64,000 bases of DNA, taken from NCBI RefSeq assembly GCF_015706575.1, contig NW_024037069.1, forward strand, positions 37,655,315-37,719,314. The letters are read 5' to 3'. Shown in pieces: positions 45,601 to 56,845 of this stretch (the stretch's first letter is position 1; the number at the start of each line of letters is the position of its first letter). The translations under genes and the position numbers were made by a program. Under the pieces are notes generated by a model. The model was not told the origin of the DNA. It did not search any database and saw nothing but the letters and a program-made list of their open reading frames with translations. Origin of the DNA: Patiria miniata (taxonomy: Eukaryota; Echinodermata; Asteroidea; Valvatida; Asterinidae).

Positions 45601-48600
45601 GTCTTCCTTGGAAAATGTTTAACGCAACCCAAAGCTAAAAAGGCACATCTTTGTTGAAAGGTTTTGCTTGATTTGTATTTTCGGTGTTGGCAAGTGTCCA
45701 ATAAGGTAAAACAAAAAAATAACTGATGAACTGTAGCCACTAAACTCGCAAGATAGTTCGATGACCATATCGCTGCTGTAAAAAAGGCCAACATTTTGTA
45801 GTAACAGAAAAGAACCTTGCAATCGTCCAACAGTTCGAAAGCTTGACGGAATAAAATTGAACGATAACATGATAATTATGCCATCATTCTTTCCAGATCT
45901 GTGTACTGTACAGGAAAGAAGCACCAATTTGTCAGAAACTTGAGGAAAAGGGAACAATGGTTATCAAAATTCAAACCACACAACGAAGAAATCATTTGCT
46001 GATGGCGTGGTCAACCGGCTAGACGGGGCGCAACACGGCCGCGTCAACCGGTGGAGGTCTCGGCCCCGGCCAGTCGGGGTCGTGTTGCGCTCTAACTGAT
46101 AAGCTTTATTTATCTCAATCCCCCCCCCAAAAAAAAAGGGGGGGGGAAGACAGATGAGGATCACTTGCGTGTCGCCCACGGTAGATATCCAACAGCCTCC
46201 CTTACAAGTGGATGCCATTTTTTCCCCTCGTATCTTTTTTTTGTCGACGTGGGAGAATCGGAGAGAAAGAAAAAACAAGCAATTCACAACTCCTGTTGAA
46301 TGTGGCGCTCGTTCAGACTGACCCCACGACAGCTAGGGTAACCGGGAAACGACTGGCGTAGATGGAGGAGACTGATCCGGTGTGGTTGTATCTCTCGCCT
46401 CGTAGTTTACGGACACTGCGATATTATACTGAGCATGTTTGGCAAGTTCGCAATCATTTTTTGCACGTGAGAAAAAAACCACTCGGTGTTTTTTTTGGGG
46501 GGTCAAACCTGCACGTCAAAAACGAACGGCTGACAACACCCGAGGGAATTCCCATGCATTAATGTCAATTAATACGGGTTTTGAAAGAAAAATAATTGCC
46601 AGAATTTTGTTTTCCCAGCGACCAGATGATATCTTCTATCCTGTATCTTCTATGGGTCCCCACCGGGCGCTCAAAGAAAAACATAAAAGCCAAAAATAAT
46701 GAATGGAATATGCTAAATTTCCTAAATTTGTTCTCTAACTGCCTTAGAATGCAAGAGAAGGTATCGTAGATTTCAAAATAATTTTCCGGGGGGGGGGGGA
46801 TTTTCCCGAACCCCTCAGCAGGGTGTGCCTTATAGCCTATGATCCACCCCTTATATCACCCCCCCCCCCCGTTTCCTGAGAGCTAGATCCGCCCCTGAAT
46901 ATTCTAACGGATCGTGTTGCAAGTGCTTTGTCTGTGTTATTTCATATACTTATGCAAACCATGCAGCAGACACAAATATCTGCTGAACCAAAATCTACCA
47001 ATGTTCAACACTTTTGGTCCGTGTACAAAATGGTGTAAATGAGACATGTTGACCTGTAAGTGAAATGTTTCACTTTTAAGAACTACTTTGTCGTAAACAG
47101 GTGTTCACAAGTTGATGGGTTCATTAACTCTGGGGTGTACTTTCCCCATTGTGGATTTGCACCAGTTTTTAAAAGGTGCAAGATCGTTGTTTTATTTTAC
47201 CTTCATGCTGTATGCCATTTCGGCTCAATAAATCATATCAACTATTCGTTGTCATAAGCCGGAAGATGGGGGTATTTTCCCCCTTAATCCTCAACTAACC
47301 GACGTGGGTCACGCGTACTAAATAAAAGTGGAGTTACAATTGGAGAGGCATTGCTGCACGCAGTGTGGTTTCAGGATCATTAATCACTAAAATTCCCGGT
47401 GTGTGAACAAGGTAGAAAGCTATTATTCTCCTTGCAACAATAACCAGACATGTCAAAAAGGAAATACCACGGTATAGCTTGAGAAAAGCTCAACTAAATC
47501 CATGGTCATAAAAAAATCACAAGCACAATAACGTCGTAAAAATATCAACCTGCCATCTGTCAGTGGTATGATGTGGCTTTGAATCGCAGCCGTGAAAATA
47601 ACAATACAATATAGATTCTATGTACAGAAAAATAATGGTGTTCACAGTTTAATAGTTCAGAAAGTGCATTCGGTTAACAGCCTTGTACTGTTGTAGTTAT
47701 TTGTGTATACAAATTGACCAAAAACATGGATACAAAAATGTATCATAAGATGTTTTGAAAAACGACCCAGAAATTGTGAAGCTAAATCAGACATTTCCGT
47801 CCACGCAAATGAAGCACCTTGTGGCATGTGTAGAGGGCGCCCTCGACATTATTACGTAATATATGTCAAACGGAAATACGTAAAAAAATTACCCTTCTTT
47901 TGACGGTGCTCGATTGCCATCTTTCTCGTAACAAGTGCAGAAATTCAGTGTGTTCTTCGGTGTTCATAGGTCGATACGATTGCCAAATAACAACGCACGT
48001 CGATAAATTCGAAGGAAAGTCGAAGGTAGCGTTAAGGAAGCGCAAGTGCATATATGCATCATACTGGGTGAGTAAAAAAAAAGAAACCCAAAGGGCAGGA
48101 CCAATTTTTACCTGTAGCACTTTCAAAATGTAGGATATGAACGCCTAGTCATTAAGCTTTCTTTTAGTACAAGAATCATTCAAATCACTTATGTACTTTT
48201 CAAGTTACGGAATTTTGAACACAACCACAGTTTTAAAGTTCTGTCCACGGATCACAAAAAAGTAAATGTTCTTTCAGCAAAACGAAAACAATTCTCATGA
48301 TGCATGTGAATTGTTTTCTTTTTGCTGATAGAACACTTACCTTTTTTGTGATCCGTGGACAGAACTTTAAATTTATGTAAGAGCGTTCGTGTTCAAAATT
48401 CTGTAACTTGAACAGTATATGAGTGATTTGAATTTTTGTTGGACTAAAAGAAAGCGCATTGATTGGGCTTTCATAATCTAGATTTTGAAAGTGCTACAGG
48501 CAAAATTTCATTCAAAAATTGGTCCTGTCATTTGGGTTTCGTTTTCTTACTCACCCTGTATAGTCAACATGGACAAGTGAATTCATAGGAAGTGATATGA

Positions 48601-51600
48601 TAGTTCACAATGAGCAAGAATCCGTTGATGGTGTGAAAATACCACACGCGGTTCGCAATAAGCGATGATCTCTGTATGTTATCTCCTAACGTGTCATTCA
48701 TAAAACTGATACTTTGCCACACACATCAACTCAAAATATGCATGTTTAAATCCATGTTTGACTTTTCAACATGCCGCCAGAGGGCGCTCTAACATTTGTT
48801 GACGTCACCTGTAAAATTGTTGTACAGTACTGCCTAGGCAGACACTCGAATCGTTGAAAGCAAGTTCGCATCTTCTGCCAATTTCAAATAATAAGGCACT
48901 TCCGGTTTCGACCGGAAGGAAGGGTCACGTGATTTTGCATTTAATACCAAAACTGAAGACCCTGCAATATTGTATCGATTGCCATAAAAACAAAATCAAA
49001 TTTGTAGCAGTTGATTTTATATTGATTTTCAAAGATTGAATCTAGAAACCTGATACTTGATGACGTCATTATGACGTCATTACCAGAAAGTTCAAGAGCT
49101 ATTTTAACTGTGCTATATACAGCCAAATCTTGATTATATCTATCACGGTATATTTTCTAGCAATTTTTGAAGGTTTAAAGGTCTTTTTATTGTAACTTCC
49201 GGTCTGATGACGTAATCAATTTTTTTTTCAATTTTTTTTCGCGCACAGGTGTTGTCTGCATTATGGTCATCATGTACATTAATTTTGAAGCGATTACCGC
49301 AAACCTCGCCACAGACATCAAGTGAAAATGCGTTTCTGACGTTTTTTTAACCTGCCGCTAGAGGGCGCTCCAACACTTCATGGCGTCAACTATTATTTTT
49401 TTTGAAAGGTCAATCCAGGAAGACACTTCAATCGTTACAAGCAAGTTCATATCTTTTCCACTTTCAAATTATTAGGCACTTCCGGTTTCGACTGGAAGGA
49501 AGGGTCACGTGATTTTACGCGCACAAAATAAAATGAAGATCATGTATTACCATGTCGATTCCCGCAAATTTCAGGTTCCGGTCTCTCACGGTTGATTTTA
49601 ATATATGGAATTTCAAAGATTAAATTTATTAAACTTTGAAGTGACGTCACGTGACCCGTGATGACGTCATGATTACGTAATTCCAAAAAAGCACATCTGC
49701 GGTAGGTTGTGCATTCATGTATTGACAATTGAAGTTCATATATGTTTCATTTTGACACACAGTTCTGGAGAAGGAATGTGTATAGAAAAAAAACAACTAA
49801 AAATCCTAGCAAAAACAATAGGTTTTGGGCTAAAGCCCAACACCTGAAAATAACTTCTAGCGCCCTAGTTACTAGCAAGGTTCTACTGAAAGACAATTTT
49901 GCTCTCGCAGGGCGGGTTATTTGTGCACAATATGAAAGACCTTGTTGAGACAAATACAGACGCCAATAACAATAGGTTGTGGGTTCATAACCCAACACCT
50001 AAACAATCGGAATAAAATAGATTTCGTTCAAACAAAACATGCCAATTGAAAATTCGTTAGGACAAAAACACTCCATTTTGGGGCGTGCATGGGGTATGCA
50101 TCTTTTGGCATTCATACTTTATTTTACGCTAGCGTGCCAGCATAACTACACTCGACTGCACGGCATATCCTTTCTGTTTCTACAGAAACATCTTTTCATC
50201 AACAACGGACTCGATTATGTCAGTTGCGTCCCAAAGAACAGATTGATCTTGCTATCTATCATTAATCATCGGCTCATTCAATTTCCACAGATCCATTGGC
50301 AGCACACTCAGGAGAGTTCCTTTCACCAGGTCTGACCTCAATATGTAAGTCTCAATTAATATTCGGTTAGGGATCAATGTCCACCGATGTGGCACAAACT
50401 CAAGCAGCAATCTCAAGCGTTTGAGTGAGTTTAGTCGCATTATGTGTAGCGGGCATGATATAGTCAAATGCATATACGCCGACACAATTAATTTTTACCG
50501 GTTATATGAATATAAAAGAGAGACTAAAGGGCCTATCTTGATCCGTTGTTGTAGACTTGCTTGACGGGACTTGCTTGACTTGACGGAACTTGACGGGACT
50601 TGCTTGACTTGGAGACTTGACTTGACTTGACTTGATTTGTCGGAAAAAGTAAAACTAGCTTGGCGGAATTCTTTGACTCGGTGCTAAGGGAAACTTGAAG
50701 ACTTTACATGAAGACTCTCAATGCTTTAAACAATGAGATAAAGACGACTGGACGAAAGGGGTCCAAAAGGATATGTCTATACTCCTTCTCTAGCTGTCAG
50801 TTGATAAATGCAAAAGCTCTCAACTGTACAGTTATAAAGCAGTCGTGTCCTTCGTTCCTAAAGCAGGACAGAGGATGAATACATGAATATGGCAGGTTCA
50901 GTTGGATGGTTACAGAGACAGTTTAAACAGTGGAGCTGGTTGCTGCCAAACAACCTGTCTCTGTTAATTGCAGTTCAGTGGTCAAGTCAATATAAATATC
51001 AACTTCATAAAATACTTAGTAAATAGAATCTTCAAATAAGCAAAAGTCAAAAGTCCCTTTAAACAATAGGCTGTGTGTACCGTTGTCATGGTCACCAGCG
51101 CTGGTCAATGCCCTCTACCACTAGTGTGTATGCAGGTAGGTCTTACCCGGAAGTGAGTAAGATACCCCCAAGGACATTATACCAAGACCAATGCCTCAGG
51201 CATGACAAGGTTACACCTGTTGCATCATAACACTTAAAACAATTCAGGGAATACGAATGACTCATAATAAGAAAGAAAAAGTTGACCAGGATGGAAAATA
51301 CCAAGGTCCTGAATAATCAAATTAATCTTAAAACAAAAAGGAATATCGAAGATTGAAAACTTGAAACTTGGATATAAAGAAAATAAAGAAAATGCTAGCT
51401 ACTGGAATAAACTAAACTAGATAAAACTTAAAAGGCTATGCTAGATATATCAAGTAAAATGAATACACTTATCAAATGATCAAAGAGAACTACAAATTCA
51501 CAGAATTTGTACTAAGGAAATTATTCCTCTTTTCACTTAAATCAAAAGTAACTGGGAATGATTATTAGATGCTGATTGTCTTTCATATGCCAAAAAGTTA

Positions 51601-54600
51601 ACTGAATAATCCAAGGATGTTCATAATAATAAATCATTATTTTTGTACTTGTAGTCCTACAAACTCTTCTTTCTTAAGTTCTACTTCATTTAGACTAGAG
51701 TCGCCACAAGTCTTTAGTACAAAAATAGCAAATCGGAGTACATAAACTTTCAGATCAATCATAGAAAATCAAACAATTTAGGGAATCGATCAATTTGGAA
51801 TTTGTTCTACTTTCAGAGAACATGGCTACTTCTCAAATCAGGTTATGAGAAAATTAATGCATCAAACATTCAAAAGAAAATTGTGCTTGCTTCAAGAAAT
51901 GACAACAACGAAACAATAAAAATGTCAACTGCAGTAAGAACTTCTCAAGTGGAAATTGGCCAAAGTTGGAATGTCTAAGAACTCAATATTCATCTATCAA
52001 GCTTAACAACACTCTCAACTTAAAATATAGTGATGGCATAAAAGGAACATAATAGAAATAATAACAACATTATGACGACTTGGTCTAAACTTTGAGTAAA
52101 GAATAAACACTTTAACCTAGGAGTAAAAGTAAGATACAAGTATTATCAAACTCACCTAGAGCAGGACAGAGAATGTATATATGTATACCGCAGGTTCAGT
52201 TGGAGGGTTACAGAGACAGTTTAAACAGTGGAGCTGGGTGCTGCCATCTACCTGTCTCTGTTAATTGCAGTTCGGTGGTCAAGTGAAGGGAAAGTTCACT
52301 GGCCACCGAATTTATACAGTTTCTCCTCAAGGACTTTTGTGGTTGGTTGCAAGTCCTGCTACCAACCGCCCACACGAGCTGCCAAGCAACCAACCCATTT
52401 CTAAGAAAGTGCATGACCTAACTCTGGAGGACTTGGGAATTAGAAAAAAATGGGGGGCACAAAGTTCATCCTATAAGGCCAAAAAAAAAAAAATCGGTCT
52501 CTGGTCAGACCGAAGTTCCTGAATTGATGCGGCGACGCAGGTTTTTTTTTTTTTTTGGTTGGCTTTTTTTTTTTTTTTTTCAAGCTTGAATTGTACTGAC
52601 AAGGTGGGTACTATTTTGCTTTTTTGTGTCCTCATTATACATTGGTGTCCTCCATAATTTGCCTTGGTGCCCTTTATCATTTGCCTTGGTGCAATTTCCC
52701 CATTTCTTGGTGCTCCTTGGTACAAATATTTGAGGAGGTGCAACAATAGAGGGCGCTGTTGTAGCTTCCGTGTTAATTTGAAGGGGAAAAAAAAGGTTGA
52801 CGCGCATGATTAAAATCGACGCGCGCGCTGACCAGAGACCGAGTATTTTTTTTTTTTTGGCCTTCCATAATTAACCACAGTCCTCGCCTCAGCCCTACCA
52901 CAGTGAGCTGAGATTGTTTTGTGTTCATTGCATTTTCTGTATTAATGAAGTGCTAAATTATGAATTGCATTGAAACATAATTGTATCTATTCATTAAAAC
53001 TATGCAGAAATTTGGTCGGGACTGATTTTGTTCAAACACTATCCGTGACGAAGGAGGAACGCAATCTATTGATTCGAGCCGGATTCAGCTGTGAAAAAAC
53101 AGGCTATAGAACATATCAGTGCACTACGTGTCATCAGGGAACCTATGGAGGAGCCCCCGAGGATTGTAAACCCTGTCCATCAGGTATGTTAAGCAATTTT
53201 TAAAATGAAATATTCCGCAGACGTCGTCGAGCAATGCACCCAAAATGGACCATCCAGTAAGCCCCTCCCACTGCGCAGTGGGCAAATTAACACGTGCTCC
53301 TTTCCAATGCCACACTGCATTTTTCTGCCGCGCGCATCATACGCGCGTGCACGCGCATGTCGGACTTTTATGCACGCATGTCGGACGTAAATCATGGCTG
53401 TGATTGGTCAGAATACCATGGAGCGGTGCTTACTGGATCGGTCCATTAAAATGATATCCTTAACTTATCGAAAGGTATCGCAACACAAGCACTTTATTCC
53501 CCTCTCGTACAGATCTGTTAATGCCGTGGTTTTGTTGCTTCTGATTAATGTTCTGTAACGAAGAAGTTTGGATTCAATGACTGAACTTAATTGAGGATAG
53601 TACACGTATTAAATATACAAATAATAACATTCTAAGTCGGTCTCGGCTTCTGCAGTTTGCAAACAAACCCAATCACTTTCATTCAAGATTTAAACTACTA
53701 TTTACATTGTTGGAAATTGTGTAAATACTGTGATTAACCTTACGAAAAGTAATTCAGCAGAATTTACCAGAAAAAGCACTGCCCTAAAGCTTATTCTAAA
53801 ATAAAAATGTAACAAAACTGTACTGAGCCTTGCAACATATTCGACAGGCATATAAATACAATAAAATAGTTTGTTTTGATGTCTCCTTCAGGAGGTTTTT
53901 TTCAAAACCGAACAGGACAAGTTGTGAAGAGAGGAGCAGACCTCAATTGCTTTTTCTGCAATAATGGCACATACGTTCCACCAGAAGCTCACCCTGGTAA
54001 AACCATCGGAGATTGCGTGGTGTGTCCATCAGGCACGGATACAAGCCGCCACGCAGGATTCCGCGCGTGTCCCTGTGTGTCGAATTACTACCGTAAAGAT
54101 CGGTTTGGTGAATGCTTCGCCTGTCCGTTGCAAGGAACTGACTGTTCGGAAGAATATCAACATCTTCTGCCAGGATTCTGGTGGACTTGGGACTGGGGCT
54201 CGGTCGACAACTATCAATCTTACGAGAAATATGTACAAAATATCCTCATACATAACGAGAGCTACGACGAAAGCACGGTAAGGTTTAAAGGTGCCTTGCC
54301 AAAAGTTCATCCATGTCCAAGAAAAGAATCGTGTCAGAATGGGGGTGACGGAATAAATGCTACATGTGAATTTGGTTATGAGGATTTCTTGTGCTCTCAG
54401 TGCATTGCCAACTACTATTCTTGGTTTAACAGATGCTTTGAATGTCCCAGATGGTATGTGTTTCTTTTAGAGATTGTGGCTGCTCTGGTAGTTATTGTTG
54501 TTTTAATTATCATCGTAATGTGGGACCTTCGAAGACATCGGCGTAGAGGGCGTTCTGCCATCAACGCGTTGTTCTCCAGATTCAAGATCGTACTTGGTTT

Positions 54601-56346
54601 CTATCAGATCATGGGCGAAATATTCGAAGCACTGGATGGGATTCATTGGCCACAGGCACTTACTAACATTGGTTCATTTTTCCGATTGTTAGAGGTGAAT
54701 ATTGCGCAATTGATCGTTAGCCCTCGATGTTACTTCCCAAATTTCACATACCCAACTATTTACATAGAGTTTATAACTGGTATGAGCTTCGTTGTCTTTG
54801 TAGTGTTGTTGGCACTGATTGTGTACGGTTGCAGGAAAAGTTACCTGAAAATGACCAAATTGTCCAAGGAGGTTTGCAACAATATGTTGGCTCAAACTAA
54901 ACAAACCTGTTACCTGGTGGTGGTTATTCTTCTGTTTGTCACATATCCAAGCGTATCGAGTGCCATTTTTACCTTGCTGCCTCCTGGATGTGACGAGTTC
55001 TACCTAGATGACACCGATCACTTCAAAGTCCTGCGACTCCGATCGGACTACTCCATCGACTGCGAATCAAATCAGCATGTCAGCTACAACTACGCCGCCG
55101 AAGTGTCCCTGTGTTATGTTGTTGGCCTTCCGTTGGCACTGTTCCTCATGTTGTGGGCGAGTTGTCGAAGCAACAAGGGATCTGATCAATGCTCCTCTGC
55201 ACCGTCAGATGATTGCAATGCCGGGCAGCCCTTGTGTGACGTTGCAGCTCAAAATTATCAGCCAGATAGTTTGAACACCTGTCATTCAAGAGGTTGTAGT
55301 GAGACGGATCAGTCTGGTTACCAAAACGAATCTGATCTTGATCCTAAGTCAGATACCGAACTTTTGTGTCACGCCAATTCTGAAGAGATAAATACTTCTG
55401 AAGGTACCGGTGTGCAATCTGAAGATGTTGAACATGATGACGTGACAAGTTCCTCTCTCCCCGAGTCGGACCGAGAAAAGACTGACGACAATAAGATCAC
55501 CTGGGTTAGTTTCTTGTGTGAGAACTACAAGGAGCAGTTCTGGTATTGGGAGATTGTGGAACTTGCTCGCAAAGTCCTCCAAGTTGTCTTCGTTCTGATG
55601 TTCGGTGCTGATGATCATTTCACGCTCTTTGCTACCATTGTCTTATCCGTGGCCTTTCTTATCGCCCATGCTTACTTGAAACCAATGAAGGATGCGGCAG
55701 AGCACCGTCTTCAGATGTGTTCCCTGACTACCATCTTCCTGAATCTGTCGGCAGCATCTTTGCTTCTGTTACCAGATGAAGAGAACCAGTCCAGCGATGC
55801 AAGAAAGGAATTTCTGGTCGTCTTCCTGATTGTTATCAACCTGAACATAGTTGCCTTTGTGGCAGGTGATTTGAATTTTTTTTTTTTTTAATTAAGAAAT
55901 TTGGTTGAGAATAAGTTAGCTCATAAATCCAGGCCGTTCGCTCCAAACACCACTTTCGTTGATATAGGATCTATGTCAAAGTATAAGCCGTTACAAACCA
56001 GAATACCACATTATTATTGTTTTAAATTAAACTTACAATTTCTGATTACATAAAACTTTTAAATCGGATAAAAATACCGTATTATGGCAAACTCATGGAT
56101 TATGTTTCCTCATTTTGATCACCGATTGTTTTTACTACCAATCCAATTACTCCAATTCGTTTGTATGTTTTAGGAAGCGCCGTTTGGACCTTAGTGAAGG
56201 CTGTATGGAAGACTTCGCGATCCTGTAGACCAATCAACACATCGCATACTGAAGGAGAAACGACTCTTAGACTAATTAGTGGCATACCTATATCTGATAG
56301 TATTTATGGGTCTGTGTCAAATCATCATGCTACAGGTGTATCATAG
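30430..56346 (+). CDS. LRR / ephrin-receptor-like / polytopic membrane receptor, copy 2 (14 exons)
   Basis: Fourteen exons join in frame to 3321 nt, 1106 residues plus stop. Exon lengths equal those of copy 1 except the last (173 against 161 nt). Same domain order: signal peptide, LRRNT, ten LRRs, GCC2/GCC3-like Cys-rich region, about eight membrane segments with an acidic loop. Against copy 1, LRRs 1-3 carry 14 residue changes (17 replacement, 2 silent base changes) while LRRs 4-10 carry 3. The large membrane exon has 14 changes in about 658 residues, 8 of them in the acidic loop. All splice sites and the reading frame are intact, so both copies look functional. Introns are longer because of private insertions. 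Confidence 0.88.
31624..31695 (+). CDS. Copy 2 exon 2: LRR 1
   Basis: 72 nt. Encodes LKFNKNELTALKTNSF. All three variable positions of LxLxxN differ from copy 1 (S73K, S75N, N76K), as do 80, 81 and 95. Confidence 0.85.
31767..31938. repeat. hAT-like MITE fragment, intron 2 copy 2
   Basis: GTGAAACCTTGTCGCCCCC to GGCTACGCCACTG. It is the inverted half of the element at 4782-5218, with long C-runs. The left terminus is not visible. Confidence 0.65.
32320..32550. mobile_element. hAT-like MITE, intron 2 copy 2
   Basis: TIRs CAGTGGCGTAGCCAGG and TTACGCCACTG, G-run and C-run interior with GGCGTCATGTAGATCAATGA. Flanking octamers (CAGCTCCG and CAGGTCAT) agree at only part of their positions, so the target duplication is eroded or absent. 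Confidence 0.7.
32735..33592. mobile_element. Long-arm foldback transposon, intron 2, copy 2 only
   Basis: Ends TTTTAGGTACC and GGTACCTAAAA. Arms of about 340 bp (32735-33080 and 33255-33592) are inverted copies with scattered mismatches. No transposase; the 92-94 codon frames on both strands are arm artefacts. No clear target duplication. Confidence 0.85.
34831..35173. mobile_element. hAT-like MITE, intron 2 copy 2
   Basis: Orthologous to 7962-8313, with the same GTTTGTGG flanks. G-run lengths differ between the copies. Confidence 0.85.
35693..35905. repeat. Extra TTCGTCC-family fragment, intron 2, copy 2 only
   Basis: Starts CCTCCACGACGAATG and contains AAGTAGCCGAGAAAACTG, like the foldback tips of intron 7. 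Copy 1 has a short T-run in its place (about 8813). Confidence 0.45.
36016..36087 (+). CDS. Copy 2 exon 3: LRR 2
   Basis: 72 nt. Encodes LYLANNQISAIESGAFSGL. Acceptor GCCAG, donor GTAAGT. Confidence 0.88.
37740..37840. repeat. (CAAA)n microsatellite, intron 3 copy 2
   Basis: Shorter allele of the 11635-11900 repeat. Confidence 0.9.
38060..38140 (+). CDS. Copy 2 exon 4: LRR 3
   Basis: 81 nt. Encodes LDFSASNNSIRSISPYTFSG. The 27-residue length is kept. Confidence 0.85.
38255..38515 (+). mobile_element. LINE 3' remnant, copy 2
   Basis: Counterpart of 13180-13440: same GHVQWLPDD to RPRGRPRNT coding remnant with frame breaks and an ATGATGATG tail. The MULE-like insert and the 5' part are absent. 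Confidence 0.7.
39100..39171 (+). CDS. Copy 2 exon 5: LRR 4
   Basis: 72 nt. Encodes DFSGNKIQHVAADALLGV. Confidence 0.87.
40390..40461 (+). CDS. Copy 2 exon 6: LRR 5
   Basis: 72 nt, protein identical to copy 1; one silent change. Confidence 0.88.
40695..40838 (+). CDS. Copy 2 exon 7: LRRs 6 and 7
   Basis: 144 nt, two LRRs, protein identical to copy 1; one silent change. Confidence 0.9.
41467..42682. mobile_element. Foldback transposon in intron 7, copy 2
   Basis: Counterpart of 17027-18243. Part of its right arm is missing, and it carries about 70 bp lost from copy 1 (42395-42480). Confidence 0.65.
43186..43254 (+). CDS. Copy 2 exon 8: LRR 8
   Basis: 69 nt. Encodes MIADNPITEIDERVFSDTQL. 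Confidence 0.87.
43444..43518 (+). CDS. Copy 2 exon 9: LRR 9
   Basis: 75 nt. Encodes YLFNAELRSIGARPFMTRAN. Confidence 0.85.
43672..43743 (+). CDS. Copy 2 exon 10: LRR 10
   Basis: 72 nt, identical to copy 1. The next intron holds the 5.8-kb copy 2 insertion. Confidence 0.85.
44060..44595. repeat. TGTTGATTGTTGATGTTGAT minisatellite
   Basis: About 530 bp of interleaved TGTTGATT and TGTTGATG units, with occasional TTAATG and TTGCTG variants, at the left edge of the copy 2 insertion. Confidence 0.95.
44595..45400. repeat. Repeat blocks A and B, left end of composite insertion
   Basis: Block A (44595-44985) recurs inverted at 48900-49326. Block B (45025-45400) recurs direct at 49468-49850. Shared marks: GGAAGGAAGGGTCACGTGA, TGACGTCA pairs, and a terminal GGTGTTGGGC hairpin. 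Confidence 0.8.
45400..48061. other. Interior of composite insertion, no gene recognised
   Basis: Holds an inverted pair GGGGCGCAACACGGCCG and GTCGTGTTGCGCTC (46025-46092), a C9A9G9 tract (46120-46146) and a G-run/C-run repeat (46787-46897). The remainder is AT-rich without supported exons. Confidence 0.5.
48062..48560. mobile_element. Mariner-like MITE with near full-length palindrome
   Basis: TACTGGGTGAGTAAAAAAA at left and TTACTCACCCTGTA at right. Arms of about 230 bp meet near a CATGATGCATGTG centre. The TA-bounded TACAGGGTGAGTAA end is typical of IS630-Tc1-mariner MITEs. Confidence 0.8.
48893..49850. repeat. Repeat blocks A (inverted) and B (direct), right end of composite insertion
   Basis: See 44595-45400. 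Two AGAGGGCGCT-bearing direct repeats (48776 and 49356) introduce each block. Confidence 0.75.
50291..50344 (+). CDS. Copy 2 exon 11: short linker
   Basis: 54 nt, phase 2 at both ends. Encodes SIGSTLRRVPFTRSDLN. Confidence 0.75.
50453..52470. mobile_element. Unclassified insertion with 130-bp direct repeats, intron 11, copy 2 only
   Basis: Starts TGTAGCGGGCATG where copy 1 is continuous. The sequence around GGTTACAGAGACAGTTTAAA and AACCTGTCTCTGTTAATTGC occurs at 50862-51000 and again at 52154-52282. A TTGACTTGAC short tandem lies at 50560-50640. No open frame of note. Family undetermined. Confidence 0.5.
52471..52867. mobile_element. MITE with poly-A/poly-T ends, intron 11, copy 2 only
   Basis: ATAAGGCCAAAAAAAA with TCGGTCTCTGGTCAG at left mirrors CTGACCAGAGACCGA and TTTTTTGGCCTTCCATA at right. 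No clear target duplication. Confidence 0.65.
53008..53183 (+). CDS. Copy 2 exon 12: start of ephrin-receptor-like region
   Basis: 176 nt. Contains CHQGTYGGAPEDCKPCPSG. Four residue changes against copy 1 (P to E, D to N, D to Y, T to K) beside several silent ones. Confidence 0.88.
53892..55865 (+). CDS. Copy 2 exon 13: Cys-rich repeats and polytopic membrane domain
   Basis: 1974 nt, same length and frame as copy 1. All cysteines of the ectodomain and all membrane segments are kept. Eight of 14 replacements fall in the acidic loop between membrane segments 4 and 5 (for example SDVGPESD becomes SDLDPKSD). Confidence 0.93.
56174..56346 (+). CDS. Copy 2 exon 14: longer cytoplasmic tail
   Basis: Acceptor GTTTTAG, phase 1. 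Encodes SAVWTLVKAVWKTSRSC, PINTSHTEGETTLRLISG and a tail ending HHATGVS. It lacks the in-frame 66 nt of copy 1 and ends in a different frame. Confidence 0.8.
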
Positions 56347-56845
56347 GAAAAATCTCATATTATGGTCTGAAAAAAATAATTCCCTGAACAATACGTATAT
56401 ATATATATTTTCCTCTCAAGGAATATTTTGTATGCATCTTTCTCTTAACAAGTGGTATTGTTCAGGTGATGTCTACTCATTTTTTCGTAATAAGTAGAAT
56501 TTCCTTGCACTCATCTTGAATATAAGAAAAATCGATTGCAAATTAAATTGCAGTATTCAGTTGAAGGGCAAGGATTTAATGTCCCAGCTATTATAGGGCT
56601 AACCCCGAAAAAAAAATCTGCAATTCACTAACTCAACAATACAAAAATTATTTACATTTGAATGAGACTTTGAGAACAAAATTCAACCCGCGTTTTGGGA
56701 ATAATTACCCAAAAATATTGCGAAGCATTTGCGACACAACGATAAATGTGTTCTAGAACGTTAGACTGGTTCTAGACCCCATTTAGAGTCAATAGCACAG
56801 GGGCCGGGAACCAGTCGGATGGCGGGAGGATCTGTTTGTGCGCGT

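Larger units (their letters stand above)
44057..49847. mobile_element. 5.8-kb composite insertion in intron 10, copy 2 only
   Basis: Copy 1 reads straight across the site (about 19645-19667). It contains a TTGATG minisatellite, inverted and direct repeat blocks, a mariner-like MITE and nine TGACGTCA sites. Both the 45395 and 49845 ends carry a GTTGGGC/GCCCAACACCT hairpin. No intact gene is seen; frames near 45492-45957 (minus) and 46362-46699 (plus) are not recognised. Confidence 0.8.

Noticed and set aside
45492-45957. Two overlapping minus-strand frames of 112 codons in the composite insertion
   Set aside because: No recognisable domain, different frames of the same stretch, inside a mobile insertion.
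46362-46699. Plus-strand frame starting MEETDPVWLYLSPRSL
   Set aside because: Looks mildly protein-like at first, but runs into a poly-G tract, has no splice signals or homology I recognise, and lies within the insertion.
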